NCBI RefSeq assembly: GCF_025370935.1
Contig: NC_133490.1
Span: forward strand, 12,506,357-12,570,356
DNA: 64,000 bases
Direction: 5' to 3'
Source: Choristoneura fumiferana
Taxonomy: Eukaryota; Arthropoda; Insecta; Lepidoptera; Tortricidae
Shown here: positions 32,837 through 42,529 of the stretch, piece after piece
Position numbering within the stretch: the first letter of the stretch is position 1
Layout: every line of letters begins with the position of its first letter
Made by a program: the position numbers and the translations under genes
Notes under the pieces: model-generated
Told to the model about the DNA's origin: nothing
The model's database searches: none
What the model saw: the letters and a program-made list of their open reading frames with translations, nothing else

Positions 32837-33057
32837 TACCGTAAACTGCTTCAACTTTGCCCTCTGGCCCCAACATTGCCTGATTCGATTTAGAGTCGAC
32901 AACTAGCACCCTTCTAGGTTTTTAAACTTTTATCCCCCCGTAATAATAATTCCCGTGTAGATAAAAGTTTAAAACCTATAAGAGTGCTAAGTTATCGACT
33001 CTAAATCGAATAAGGCAATGTTGGTTCCAGAGGGCAAAGTTGAAGCAGTTTACGGTA
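32837..33057. mobile_element. Hairpin MITE, 221 bp
   Basis: Arms of about 100 bp: TACCGTAAACTGCTTCAACT... and ...AGTTGAAGCAGTTTACGGTA are perfect at the tips and near-perfect inside (GATTTAGAGTCGA / TCGACTCTAAATC). Flanking TATGTATG-like text on both sides obscures the target duplication. Confidence 0.85.
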
Positions 33058-33061
33058 TGTA

Positions 33062-33140
33062 TGTAAACTCTTTATTGTACAAAAGAAAATAAACAAAACA
33101 CAATTGACAAAGTTTGCAAAGTTTACAAAGTTTACAAGTT
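33062..33140 (-). mobile_element. LINE 3'-tail-like fragment
   Basis: Minus strand resembles 12,108-12,200: CTTTATTGTACAAAAGAAAA then ACAATTGACAAAGTTTG. It abuts the hairpin MITE. Confidence 0.5.
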
Positions 33141-33144
33141 TTTG

Positions 33145-33797
33145 ATCATGGGCGCATATAGGGTTCCGTTTTTATTTAAAAAGCTTTTAGATCAGTCAAG
33201 TTAAAACGCCTGCTGAGATATATTATTTATTTATTTGCACACCAGGTCCGATCAAAAAATAACAAAATAGGTAATACCTAAATTATAACATCAATGTAAA
33301 CAAAAAAAAGAATTACAGGCGCTTGCATAATTACTATGCACCTAATGATGGCTGTCCCATCTTTCAATCAATGCCACCAGAATGGTGTTGGGGCTCAATT
33401 GGATTGATGCGCAGCTTCTCAGCAAGATAAAAATATACCGGAACAATATGAAGACACTTTGTATTGGGTACAAATTCTGAAGTAACGTTGAGTCTATTCT
33501 TATTGAAGGCCTCTTAGTAAAGTGTAAACTGCCATCACAATAAGCACGCCTACTTTACTGACAATCAAGTATAATGCTGATCATTTCTTTTAAAAGACTA
33601 TTTTTCCAAATCCCTGCGTTCGTGGAACTCGTTAGGACCCGCACAAAGACACTCTATTAGCTAAACAATGGCTGTCAGTGGCAGCCTTAGAAGAAATTAT
33701 TTGCATCATTTATCGAAGATTACCTTTAATGTAAAGTTTGACTCGGGTCGATAGAAGGCCAGACTTGAATAAGTTTTGTTAATTCTTTATTTTTTCA
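33145..33797. other. Unassigned
   Basis: No recurring repeat or gene seen. GCATATAGGGTTCCGTTTTT at 33,155 resembles the edge of the long repeats at 16 and 20 kb. Confidence 0.4.
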
Positions 33798-34054
33798 TAC
33801 AAGTTTTGTATTGTTCATTGACTTTTGATTATCCGTATCAAGTTTCAAGTGGATATTAATCAATGAATAGTTTTGCCGTGTGATCGTCACCATCAAAATG
33901 TCACCACCAGGATATTATTATATTTTCACTAAACTTACATAATAAGCTAATAATAAGATACCAGGAACTGTTCAAAAAATGGTTTAAAAATGTTGAAACT
34001 ATGTATTACAAACTAACTTACATACGAACTTTGGCAGTTAAATGAAAGCTTGTA
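33798..34054 (-). repeat. CAAGCTT-ended repeat (family F), old copy
   Basis: Starts TACAAGTTTTGT and ends TGAAAGCTTGTA. The TCAAGTTTCAAGTGGAT segment survives; the inside is strongly diverged. Confidence 0.6.
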
Positions 34055-34130
34055 AAACGTGTTTCATTGTTAAGAATTTCATATTCATAGGTGCTGACAG
34101 GATACTATTTAGCAATCGGATTAGTACAGT

Positions 34131-34325
34131 TTGTGGCCGCTTAGTGGTTTGACCTTATGTCCTCTCAAGCAAATCATGGGTTTAAATCCAGACTTTTTTG
34201 AAATATACCACGACCATTACACTGCACAAACCAGTGAAGCAATCCAATGGTGTGTGTGGTTCCCAATCCGCATTGGGCCCGCGTGGGAACTACGGCTCAA
34301 GCCCCTTATTCTGTGAGGCCGATGC
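34131..34325 (+). mobile_element. SINE family A, old and internally deleted
   Basis: TTGTGGCCGCTTAGTGGTTT head, body with TTCCCAATCCGCATTGGGCC, ending near TATTCTGTGAGGCC. The GAT tail is lost. Confidence 0.75.
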
Positions 34326-34399
34326 CCAAGATGGCAGATTCCCTTTGGGAGCGCAGGTTCGTATCCCACCGACTGCGCCATGTCAAATAAATTTTAGGA

Positions 34400-34610
34400 C
34401 ACGAATGAGTTGAAATTTGGCATCCTTATGTAAGTTGCGTAACAATACAATAATAGGTAGTGACATCCTGGTAGTCTGGCCAGGATTGTCTCCGCAGGAT
34501 GGAACTCTTCAACGGTTAATGGCATCGACTTGAAATTTGGTATGCAAATGTAGTTTGGGTGACAATGCAAGCAAAGCTAACAAAATTACAGTCAGCAAAA
34601 AAAGCTTGTA
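34400..34610 (+). repeat. CAAGCTT-ended repeat (family F), 3' two-thirds
   Basis: AGTTGAAATTTGGCATCC, CCAGGATTGTCTCCGCAGGA, CTCTTCAACGGTTAATGGCA, ending AAAGCTTGTA at 34,601-34,610. The left end is replaced by unrelated sequence. Confidence 0.75.
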
Positions 34611-34710
34611 TTTAAAATGAATTTTTTACCAAAAAGTTATTTCATTAAGCCATATGTAACATAAATATTTTATAGTATAAAGGCTGGGATGGTGACGATG
34701 ATACACTAAG

Positions 34711-34849
34711 GGGCTGTTTCACCATACATTGATTAGCGTTAACCGACGGTTACATGTGATGCCGTCTCCGTCTATTCGAACAAAACAAATAGAGACGGCA
34801 TCACACCTAACCGTCAGTTAACACTAATCAATGGATGGTGAAACAGCCC
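34711..34849. mobile_element. Hairpin MITE, 139 bp
   Basis: GGGCTGTTTCACCATACATT and AATGGATGGTGAAACAGCCC pair, as do GTGATGCCGTCTC and GAGACGGCATCAC. Both arms are about 60 bp with scattered mismatches. The segment TAGTCCGACTCGCGCTTGGC just to its right (34,866-34,892) is the end of another dispersed repeat. Confidence 0.85.
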
Positions 34850-35146
34850 TAAATCTTTTGCTATGCGTAGTCCGACTCGCGCTTGGCCGGTTTATTATAA
34901 TTAACATAATAAAAGCCGTACGCATTCCTCGGCCCTTTGAAGTGGCGTGCGGTGTATACACGTATACCGTCCCAGCACATAGCTGCGGCGGGGCGTTTGT
35001 ACACAAATTAGGAGATATAATATTCATGGGAATTATTTGCACGTTTAGTTGTTATTACACGTTGGCTGGGAGTAGTAGGGGTTACTGGTTTGGTAGTCCA
35101 CTGAGACAGAGGCATTTGGCACCTTGAAATTAGTTGTATGTACACC

Positions 35147-35441
35147 TAAGAGCTTTTTCACATTATCCGATCCGATTCCGGTATCGGACGACGATGTACG
35201 ACACCCGATAGCCGACACCATGTGCTGATTTCACATATTCCCGACAACATTGTTCCGATATGGCCGACTCAAAATGGCCGCCACGCTATGGCTCTGTGCA
35301 CACAGAGACAATTTAGATACACGCATAGAACACATACAAACGTTATCGTCCGACAGCCCACGGGCGTCCAATGGTGCCGCCAACATATCGGTGTCGGCTC
35401 CGATATCCGATATCGGATTGGATAATGTGAAAACGCTCTTA
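35147..35441. mobile_element. TIR element with TTTTCACATTATCC ends, 295 bp
   Basis: Left end TAAGAGCTTTTTCACATTAT and right end ATAATGTGAAAACGCTCTTA pair over about 35 bp, with GATATCGGA-like words inside. No coding capacity; all frames across it are shadows. Confidence 0.8.
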
Positions 35442-35601
35442 AGATGGTGATAATCTTGAGCATGCACTTGTAATGAGCATTCTAGTGAGTGTTACAATAC
35501 AAGTAAAAGCTCGCAAAATAAATACACGCGTTCTAGCGAGCATTCAAGCAAAACGACTTAAAATTTGCTTCTAACTTCTTGCCGAGCATCCGTCAAATAA
35601 T

Positions 35602-35874
35602 CCATATCCATACTAATATTATAAATGCGAAAGTGTGTGTGTTTGTATGTTTGTCCGTCTTTCACGTCGAAACGAAGCGACGACGTGATTTTTGGCACAG
35701 AGATAGTTTATGGAGAGTAACTTAGGCTACTTTTTATCCCGGAAAAATGCACAGTTCTTGAGGGAACAACGCGCGATTCACGCGTGAAAAAACGGATTCG
35801 ACGTGAAAGACACAACATACAAACACACACACACTTTTGCTTTTATAATAATTAGTATGGAAGTATGGATATGG
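35602..35874. mobile_element. Fold-back element with two Helitron-like 5' ends
   Basis: Left arm carries CATACTAATATTATAAATGC, TTTGTATGTTTGTCC and TTTCACGTCGAA. The right arm repeats the same words inverted (TTCGACGTGAAAG ... AATTAGTATGG). Between them are ATCCCGGAAAAATGCACAGT and CGCGATTCACGCG, text typical of the small Helitron-like family. Arms are about 65 bp. Confidence 0.7.
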
Positions 35875-36426
35875 ACTTTGACTTTGAACCAGTACGACTC
35901 ATCATATCTATGCCATTTTATATCTTTAAAATATTTTCCGAGCAACTGCTCTCTGGTGGCTAATTTTCTCTTCAACTTTGTAATGGAACAAAAAACGTAA
36001 CTTTTGCAACTTTGCATCCCGATGGGTTGTACTTTAGACGCCGTGGTGAAGGTAAATTCCAGTTGACATTTTATTACTCTCACAAGCAAATTGTTAGGAT
36101 TTCGTACCTCATTCGGCAAAAACGAAATCTTTATAGGATTACTTTGTTATCCGACTGTCTACAGACAGGTCTATCAGTCAAGATTTTTTTATCAGAAATG
36201 CGTGTACGTATTAAGCTAAAACTCATATCAATTAATATCAACTTAAATCAGGTTTAGTACCCTTTACAGAAGTGAAGAATTAAACTTCTAAGTCAATGCA
36301 ATTCAAATAGAAAATACAGTCATTATAAAAACCGGTCAAATGCGCATCGGAGTCGCGCAACGAACCATTGGTTAAAAACAGCCGTTGGGCAGGTTGAGCC
36401 AAAGATAATTTACTAGTTTGTGCTGA

Positions 36427-36624
36427 TTATACCTACAGACATTGAGCGTGCCAGACACGTGCCGTGGCAGAAAAAATAATATTCTTCTATACTCGTACAG
36501 TGTCTATTTACGTATTATATCTATCGTCACACGGCCGCGCAGACGCCGACAGACACTTAATATAATTAATATTATTTAGTCTGCCACGGCACGTGTCTGG
36601 CACGCTCAATGTCTGTAGGTATAA
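36427..36624. mobile_element. Fold-back element with 45-bp perfect arms
   Basis: 36,427-36,471 and 36,580-36,624 are exact reverse complements (tips TTATACCTACAG / CTGTAGGTATAA; inner GTGCCGTGGCAGA / TCTGCCACGGCAC), and pairing continues after one or two mismatches into AAATAATATT. Element length 198 bp. The perfect arms suggest a recent insertion or repair by gene conversion. Confidence 0.9.
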
Positions 36625-36629
36625 ACGGA

Positions 36630-37440
36630 GCTTTATGTTTCATTTTCTCCGTTTTTTGCCCAAATAACCATTAAACATTAAAATACTTTTTAAAAGGCTC
36701 GCACCTCAAAATCGTTAACTTTATGTAGGTACTTTATTTCAAGTCAAAGTAATGACAATAAGTTATTTGACAACTATTGAATTTGCCATATTCTTTATAT
36801 TATTATAAAAATATAGATACGATACACAGACAATGTTTAGCGAAGAGAAAAATTAATTCGGTTGAAAATTGGATGTATAGCGATTCTTTGAAAAATGGAT
36901 ATATCTGTCTTTTTCTAAAACGCTTTTCTCTATGCAGCAAGTAGGGCGCTACTTGCGTGTACACATGCCAGAAGTCTTTCTCTGTCTAATCTTGAAATTC
37001 AAACCTTTATAACTCTGTTATATTTAAAGATCTTAAAAATTGTTTTTCTGTTTGATTACATGCATTATCAAGTTTTAATTTATAAAGTAAATAAAATATA
37101 GTGAAATACCGTATTCCCTTGTAACTTATACATAATGCAAACTCGCTTTCTCAGTTGACGTTGTCTGGATGAACATCGGAAGCGAAACGTACCTGAAAAG
37201 AAAAAATGATATCGGTTAGTATAGTTTTTTTGTAGACAGCTTACTAAGGCGACGATTTGAGGGCTGATTAAATCAGCCCTCAAATTTTGACATGTCATAT
37301 CTTTCTTTTTACTTCACGCAACTCTTTGGAGCAATATACAGGGTGCCCCTGACCATGGGACTATAAATGCAAGATTTGATTCTACTCGCATAATCGTTAT
37401 CGCTGCCTCATGGTACGAGGGCAAAACTTTCTTGGTACGG
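36630..37440. other. Unassigned
   Basis: AT-rich. GAGGGCTGATTAAATCAGCC at 37,259-37,278 is a small palindrome. No gene. Confidence 0.5.
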
Positions 37441-37449
37441 GGGCCTTTA

Positions 37450-37868
37450 ATTAATTTTTCACACCTCTCCTTCAGAAAAGTAACTTTTCCTCCCTGACGA
37501 GAGGGAGCAAAGTGCAACTTTTCTGTTCAAGGCTTTTCTAAGTGTTTTATTGCAAATGCCATTTTTTGAAGTTGATAATTGGAAAGCCACGTCATTTTCT
37601 ATGCTGGTTGTTCTTAAATAATATTTAGATTTTATTTTTTCAAGTTGTTTAATGCTCGGTGTGAAAAGTTGTATGAGCGACTCGGGAGCAAAATTATTTT
37701 CATCTTGGGCGTTAACACTTGAATCCCTCATTACGCTCAGGATTCTACTTTAGAATCCCTTGCTACGCTCAGGATTCTATTGTAGAATCCTTCGTTACAT
37801 TCTGGATTCAATGTACGCCCTCGCCGTAAATACACCATTTTGCTCCCTTGCGACACAAATAACTATTA
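37450..37868 (-). repeat. 420-bp repeat family G, copy 2
   Basis: Reverse complement of 9,899-10,315. On the minus strand a 90-codon frame (37,459-37,731, starting MRDSSVNAQDENNFAPESLI) stays open where copy 1 is broken. Upstream lie three GATTCTA/TAGAATC palindromic units. No domain recognised. The open frame could be a remnant of a real coding element or chance. Confidence 0.75.
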
Positions 37869-37879
37869 CATTATATTTA

Positions 37880-38412
37880 ACGTAAGCATTCATCAATGTT
37901 GTACAGCAAAAGTAACTCATTATGCAAGTAGAATCGAACCTTGCATTTAAAGCCCCGTGGTCGGCACCCTTATCCCTACCGGTCTCTAAAATGTTAAACA
38001 AAAATTGTTATTCTCAGAAACAAAAGATGGAAGCTGGAGTGCAGCCAATTTGTCGACGAACAGCTTAGTCCAGCTGGGAGGGGGAGTTAACGTATGGATG
38101 GGGGGTAAGTGAATTTGAGGCATAAATGGGACGCCAGCAGTGTCTTCGGGTGTACTTTGTTGCCAGTAAATTGAAGAATTGTACTGGCTGGACCGGATTT
38201 AGTCGTTATTTGTATTTGCCACCAAGGCTTTAAACAGGTGAAGTTGTTAAATGTCCTGTGTTAATGTGTAAATAACCGTCATATCTATGGTTAAGTTTTT
38301 GTGTTGCGAAAATTTACTGAGAGATTGGACAGGTTTATTGTCATTGACTATCATAACTGCTGGCCCTTATTCCACCAACGTGACAATTGTCAGTGACATA
38401 TTGTCGAGTGAC
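37880..38412. other. No recognised feature
   Basis: No supported gene or repeat. Confidence 0.5.
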
Positions 38413-38424
38413 AAATGTATTATT

Positions 38425-38736
38425 CATCATCATCATCCCAGCCTATATACGTCCCACTGCAGGGCACAGGCCTCCTCTCGGAATGAGAGGGCTTGGGCAG
38501 CAGTTCCCACGCGGGCCCAGTGCGGATTGGGAACTTCACACTCACCGTTGAATTGCTCCGCAGGTTTGTCGTGCAGGTTTCCTCACGATGTTTTCCTTCA
38601 CCGCAAAGCTCGTGGTAAATTTCAAATGTAATTCCGCACATGAATTTCGAAAAACTCAGAGGTGCGAGCCGGGGTTTGAACCCACGATCCTCTGCTTGAG
38701 AGGCCATAGGTCAAACCACTCGGCCACCACGGCTCC
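38425..38736 (-). mobile_element. SINE family A, full length
   Basis: 312 bp with intact head (B box GGGTTTGAACCC on plus) and (CAT)n tail at the left. Flanked by AAATGTATTATT at 38,413-38,424 and 38,737-38,748, a 12-bp target duplication that fixes its boundaries. Confidence 0.97.
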
Positions 38737-38845
38737 AAATGTATTATTAGCAGATAATAATAAGTGATTGTCACTTGACATTTAGATAAAGATGATAATT
38801 ACTTATATGTAGTGAAACAAGAATTATTTTTCTTAGTCGAAATTA

Positions 38846-39247
38846 GGCACTTGTCCCACCGCCGACGATGAGCGAGAAGCGAGTAGAGCGAGTAACTAGA
38901 AACGAGTGGGCGAGCAGCGAGAAGCGAGTGTAGTTTTGTCGCTCGGCTGTAAGCGAGTGTTCGCGTGCGACGGGCGATTACTCGCTCCACTCAACTCGCT
39001 CGTGCGGGGCGGCCGCCAAGCTGACATCGCTGAGCGAGAATCTATAGCTCAGCGAGTTTTATAGCTCTTGTCGCTGCGACCAAAAGATGTAAGAGCGAGT
39101 TCTCGCCGACAGTGTGAACAGCCAGCGATCAACTATTAATATATGTGTCTCTTTTACTCACACAGGATCTTATATCTTTTGTTCGTTTCTTGAGCGAGAA
39201 AATAGTCTATAGCCAATCGTTTCCTCGCTGGCGGTGAGACAAGTGCC
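38846..39247 (-). mobile_element. Harbinger-like MITE (family K), 402 bp
   Basis: TIRs GGCACTTGTCCCACCGCC and GGCGGTGAGACAAGTGCC; flanking TTA on each side. The interior is unusually rich in GCGAG/CTCGC words. A 3-bp TTA duplication and G-rich TIRs point to the PIF/Harbinger superfamily (family knowledge). No transposase is present, so it would depend on one elsewhere. Confidence 0.8.
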
Positions 39248-39259
39248 TTATGTAGATTT

Positions 39260-39771
39260 CTCGGTAAATCACACCTGGGCCCTATTTCACCACGCAGACA
39301 GGTTCAGCCACTACTTTCATAGAGAGCCATTATGTTGTGAAAATACGAAACACTAACCCGACACATTTGTAACAATTTAATTCATCAATTATAATACCGC
39401 AATTGCCACGTTTTAATGACCCAGATATAACCCCGAATTTTTTTTCTTGTATCCGGCACTAAATAAAACATTACAGCATCATATTAAAAGGCTATAAGTC
39501 GTGATTTAACCGTGAACCTGGTCGAACCCGGGTCCGGATAATTTACGGCCGGGATCAGTTTAATAAAACCGCCAGCTGTGGACCCGTTAATCGATGGTTT
39601 TTCACTTGTACTCATATTTTTTGCTGACGTTGGCACTTTTATTCAGTCGGGCTGAAAGACCCAGATAAAGGCTTTGTTTTCAGGACCTTTACCCGTTTTT
39701 GTTGTTGCATTATTTGATTTTTTAATTGGTATTGCAGTTCGTATTTGTCCTTGTGTTGCTTGATCGCTAAC
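39260..39771. other. No recognised feature
   Basis: The 78-codon minus-strand frame at 39,639-39,875 overlaps family F and shows no domain. Confidence 0.5.
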
Positions 39772-39895
39772 AAGATCAAACCAGGATCATCTTCACAGGA
39801 GAGGAACTCCTCAATGGTTAGTGGCATCGACTTGAAATTTGGTACAGAAATGAAGTTTGGGAGTACAGTCAACAAAAAGTACAGTCAGCAAAGAA
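39772..39895 (+). repeat. CAAGCTT-ended repeat (family F), 3' fragment
   Basis: ACCAGGATCATCTTCACAGG, AATGGTTAGTGGCATCGACT and TACAGTCAGCAAAGAATCTT. The terminal word has decayed. Confidence 0.65.
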
Positions 39896-39935
39896 TCTTA
39901 CATTTTTTTTAATAAAACTTATTTACTTTTGACTC

Positions 39936-40085
39936 ATCATCAAAGCAACTGTAGGACGTCCATTGTTGTACATAAGCCTCCCTCATGGACCACCAGTTGC
40001 TTCGATTGGATGCGGCCTGCATCCACCTTGAATCTGCGGCTTTAACCAGGTCATACGTCCATCTCGTTGGTGGACGTCCTACGCT
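39936..40085 (-). mobile_element. RTE LINE 3' end
   Basis: CATCATCAAAGCAACTG, CCTCATGGACCACCAGTTGC, GGATGCGGCCTGCATCCACC and CCATCTCGTTGG. This copy retains the uninterrupted GATGCAGGCCGC (minus strand) that serves as an empty site for the MITE at 41,841. Confidence 0.85.
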
Positions 40086-40134
40086 GCGCTTTAAAAACGA
40101 TGCTAGCGTTTTACTTTTGAATACAGCTCTTTAT

Positions 40135-40448
40135 TACAAGCTTTAATTTAGTTTCACCTGTCCCATTGTCTGTCTGTCTGTCTGTCTGTCTGTAATCAAA
40201 TCTTGCAAGTTAAATTTGACTAACTTCCAGAAGTCAGATTGACTTGAAATTTGGAATATTTACTTATATAAATCGCGTGACAATGCAATAATCTAGTAGT
40301 GACATCCTAGTAGTCCAGCCAGGATCGTCTCCGCAGGACGGAACTCTTCAACGGTTAATAGCATCGTCTTGAAATTTGGTATGCAAATGTAGTTTGGGTG
40401 ACAATGCAAGTACAAAATAAAAAGTACAGTCAGCAAAGAAAGCTTGTA
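40135..40448 (+). repeat. CAAGCTT-ended repeat (family F), best copy
   Basis: From TACAAGCTTT to AAAGCTTGTA, with a (CTGT)n run near 40,172-40,192, AATCTTGCAAGTTAAATTTG, CCAGGATCGTCTCCGCAGGA and TTTGGTATGCAAATGTAGTT. Similarity to the 8.69-kb copy continues to about 40,476 (TTTTTATGGTTAGGTT). Confidence 0.8.
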
Positions 40449-40476
40449 TTAAAAATGAAATTTTTATGGTTAGGTT

Positions 40477-40612
40477 CATCATCATGTCAGCCGAAAGACG
40501 TCCACTGCTGGACATAGGCCTCCCCTAAGGCTCTCCACTCAGACCGGTGTTGTACTTTCCGCATCCAAAGCGATCCCGCGATCTTAACCAGGTCGTCGCT
40601 CCATCTTGTTGG
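40477..40612 (-). mobile_element. RTE LINE 3' end, 5'-truncated insertion
   Basis: CATCATCATGTCAGCCGAAA tail, then CGTCCACTGCTGGACATAGG, ending CCATCTTGTTGG. Flanked by ATGGTTAGGTT at 40,466-40,476 and 40,613-40,623: an 11-bp target duplication and a clean 136-bp insertion. Confidence 0.93.
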
Positions 40613-40856
40613 ATGGTTAGGTTATTTTACTTTATTTTCACGACGAATAGCTTTTATTCTTTATAATCCGTCGCACCTGGTGGCAAATGATCCCTGCGTT
40701 AATATTTTTACTTTTTCGAGGACGTGCCGGCGCTCGCGGGGACGTGCTAGCGGACTGTATCCGGTAATCAGTGGAACCGTGTTAGATTTGAGGAATTCTA
40801 CAGCTTTTGTGAACGAAAATGGCGGTAATGTTGTCTGCGCGGCTTATGTTTTTTTA

Positions 40857-41161
40857 TCATCATCATCCCAGCCTATATACGTCCCACTGCTGGGCACAGG
40901 CCTCCTCTCAGAACAAGAGGGCTTGGGCCATAGTTCCCACGCGGGCCCAGTGCGGATTGGGAACTTCACACACACCATTGAATTGTTTCGCAGATTTGTG
41001 CAGGTTTCCTCACGATGTTTTCCTTCACCGCAAAGCTCGTGGTAAATTTCAAATGTAATTCCGCATATGAATTTCGAAAAACTCAGAGGTGCGAGCCGGG
41101 GTTTGAACCCACAAGCCTCTGCTTGAGAGGCGATAGGTCAAACCACTAGGCCACCACTGCT
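40857..41161 (-). mobile_element. SINE family A, full length
   Basis: Complete minus-strand copy from (ATC)n and CCCAGCCTATATACGTCCCA to the head GGTTTGAACCC ... GGCCACCACTGC. Flanking T-rich text is similar on both sides, but a target duplication cannot be fixed. Confidence 0.95.
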
Positions 41162-41321
41162 TTTTCATATATACATCATGTAAGTGTTTTTTAATGATAG
41201 CGTAATATGACAAATGACGTTAGAACTTAGAAGAAACATAGAAGAAGAAGAAAAAGACGCAAACCCCTAAGAAATCATTGTAAGCATTTTGGTTTATTTA
41301 ATAAAAGGAAGAATAAAGAAA

Positions 41322-41598
41322 GCAGGTGGTAGGACCTTGTGCAAGGTCCGCCCGGATTGCTACCACCATCTTGCTCGCTAATCCAGCCGTGAAGCAGTAG
41401 TGCTTGCACTGTTGTGTTTCGGCGTGGAGAGTAAGAATGCCGGTGAAATTACTGGCACTTGAGGTATCCCATCTTAGGCCTCTAAGATGGCAACGCATCT
41501 GCAATACCCCTGGTGTTGCAGATGTTTATGGGCGGTGGTGATCTCTTACCATCATCAGATCCACTTGCTCGTTTGCCATCCAGTCGAATAAAAAAAAC
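41322..41598 (-). repeat. Dispersed repeat family C, most complete copy
   Basis: From GCAGGTGGTAGGACCTTGTG to CCAGTCGAATAAAAAAAA. Includes a CACCAGGGGTATTGCAGATG (minus strand) segment missing from the copies at 3.3 and 5.8 kb. Confidence 0.8.
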
Positions 41599-41695
41599 AG
41601 TTAAAATCAATTATACTTTTTGTGTTTAAATTAAATTATTAATATTCTGTGTATAAATAATGTTCCAACGAAATGGCTATGACCAGAGGTCGTCG

Positions 41696-41795
41696 TGCCT
41701 TACGTTTCTGACGCTTGCAATCGCAATCAAATGACAGTTTTTGTAAGCGAAGTCTGTCATTTGATTGCGATCGCGAGCGCCAGAAACGTTAGGCT
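41696..41795. mobile_element. Hairpin repeat, 100 bp
   Basis: GCCTTACGTTTCTGACGCTT and GAGCGCCAGAAACGTTAGGC pair, and CAATCAAATGACAG pairs with CTGTCATTTGATTG. It abuts an RTE fragment at its right. Confidence 0.75.
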
Positions 41796-41805
41796 GTACT
41801 GTATC

Positions 41806-41840
41806 CTCTGGTTAAAGCCGCGGGTTCACTGTGGATGCAG
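41806..41840 (+). mobile_element. RTE LINE 3' end, left part of interrupted copy
   Basis: CTCTGGTTAAAGCCGCGGGT and TTCACTGTGGATGCAG. Continues at 42,031. Confidence 0.75.
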
Positions 41841-42030
41841 TGCCCTTAGTGTAACTTTTCGGTTACAAAATGCGTTTCGATCGCGTTCGCGTTAAAATCT
41901 CAATTTATATGGAAACACGAACAGCGCCTCTAGCGGAACGTTTGCGACGTTCGTGTTTCCATACAAATTGAGATTTTAACGCGTACGCGATCGAGACGCA
42001 TTTTGTAACTGAAAACTTACACTAAGGGCA
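41841..42030. mobile_element. Hairpin MITE (family M) inserted in an RTE end
   Basis: TGCCCTTAGTGTAA and TTACACTAAGGGCA TIRs; most of the 190 bp folds (GTTAAAATCTCAATTTATAT / ATACAAATTGAGATTTTAAC). Flanked by CAG on both sides. The intact RTE copy at 39.9-40.1 kb reads GATGCAGGCCGC, so CAG is a 3-bp target duplication. Confidence 0.9.
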
Positions 42031-42122
42031 CAGGCCACTTCCCACCAAGGCAACTGGAGGTCTAAGGGGGAGACCTATGTCCAACAGTGGACGCCCTACG
42101 GCTGATAAAGATTATGATGAAC
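42031..42122 (+). mobile_element. RTE LINE 3' end, right part of interrupted copy
   Basis: CAGGCCACTTCCCACCAAGG, then CCTATGTCCAACAGTGGACG and CTACGGCTGATAAAGATTAT. Confidence 0.85.
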
Positions 42123-42334
42123 GTTCATACTCTAACTTTTTTAATTCCAATCGATGTTGTGCTTAAAGTTAAAAAAACAAATAAAAGAGATAACTATCTA
42201 ATCGCCTTCTTCCGCATTTAATTATAAATCGTCTCAACGTAATTAAAGGCTGTCTGTCTCGCGCTGTCTTATCGAGGACACCAGGGGTAGACCGGGACTA
42301 ACCAGAAATGTAAAATATTAAACATTGCGTTACT

Positions 42335-42525
42335 TTTTTGTATGTCGGCGGCCGATCGTAAAATCCGCCAGATCACGAAATTCCTAGGCATATCGTGAAA
42401 TGGCGCCATTTCATGAATTGGCTAAGGGGCATCCGCCATATCGTTCAAAACTCACCGTTTAACGATTTGTCTAGTGACATTTAGGCAGATCATGAAGTTC
42501 CTAGGCATATCATGATATAAAAACA
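42335..42525. repeat. Palindrome-rich repeat
   Basis: GTGAAATGGCGCCATTTCAT is a near-perfect palindrome. The word TTCCTAGGCATATC occurs twice, 105 bp apart in direct orientation, each time after GATCA(C/T)GAA. Only one locus here. Confidence 0.5.
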
Positions 42526-42529
42526 ATAA

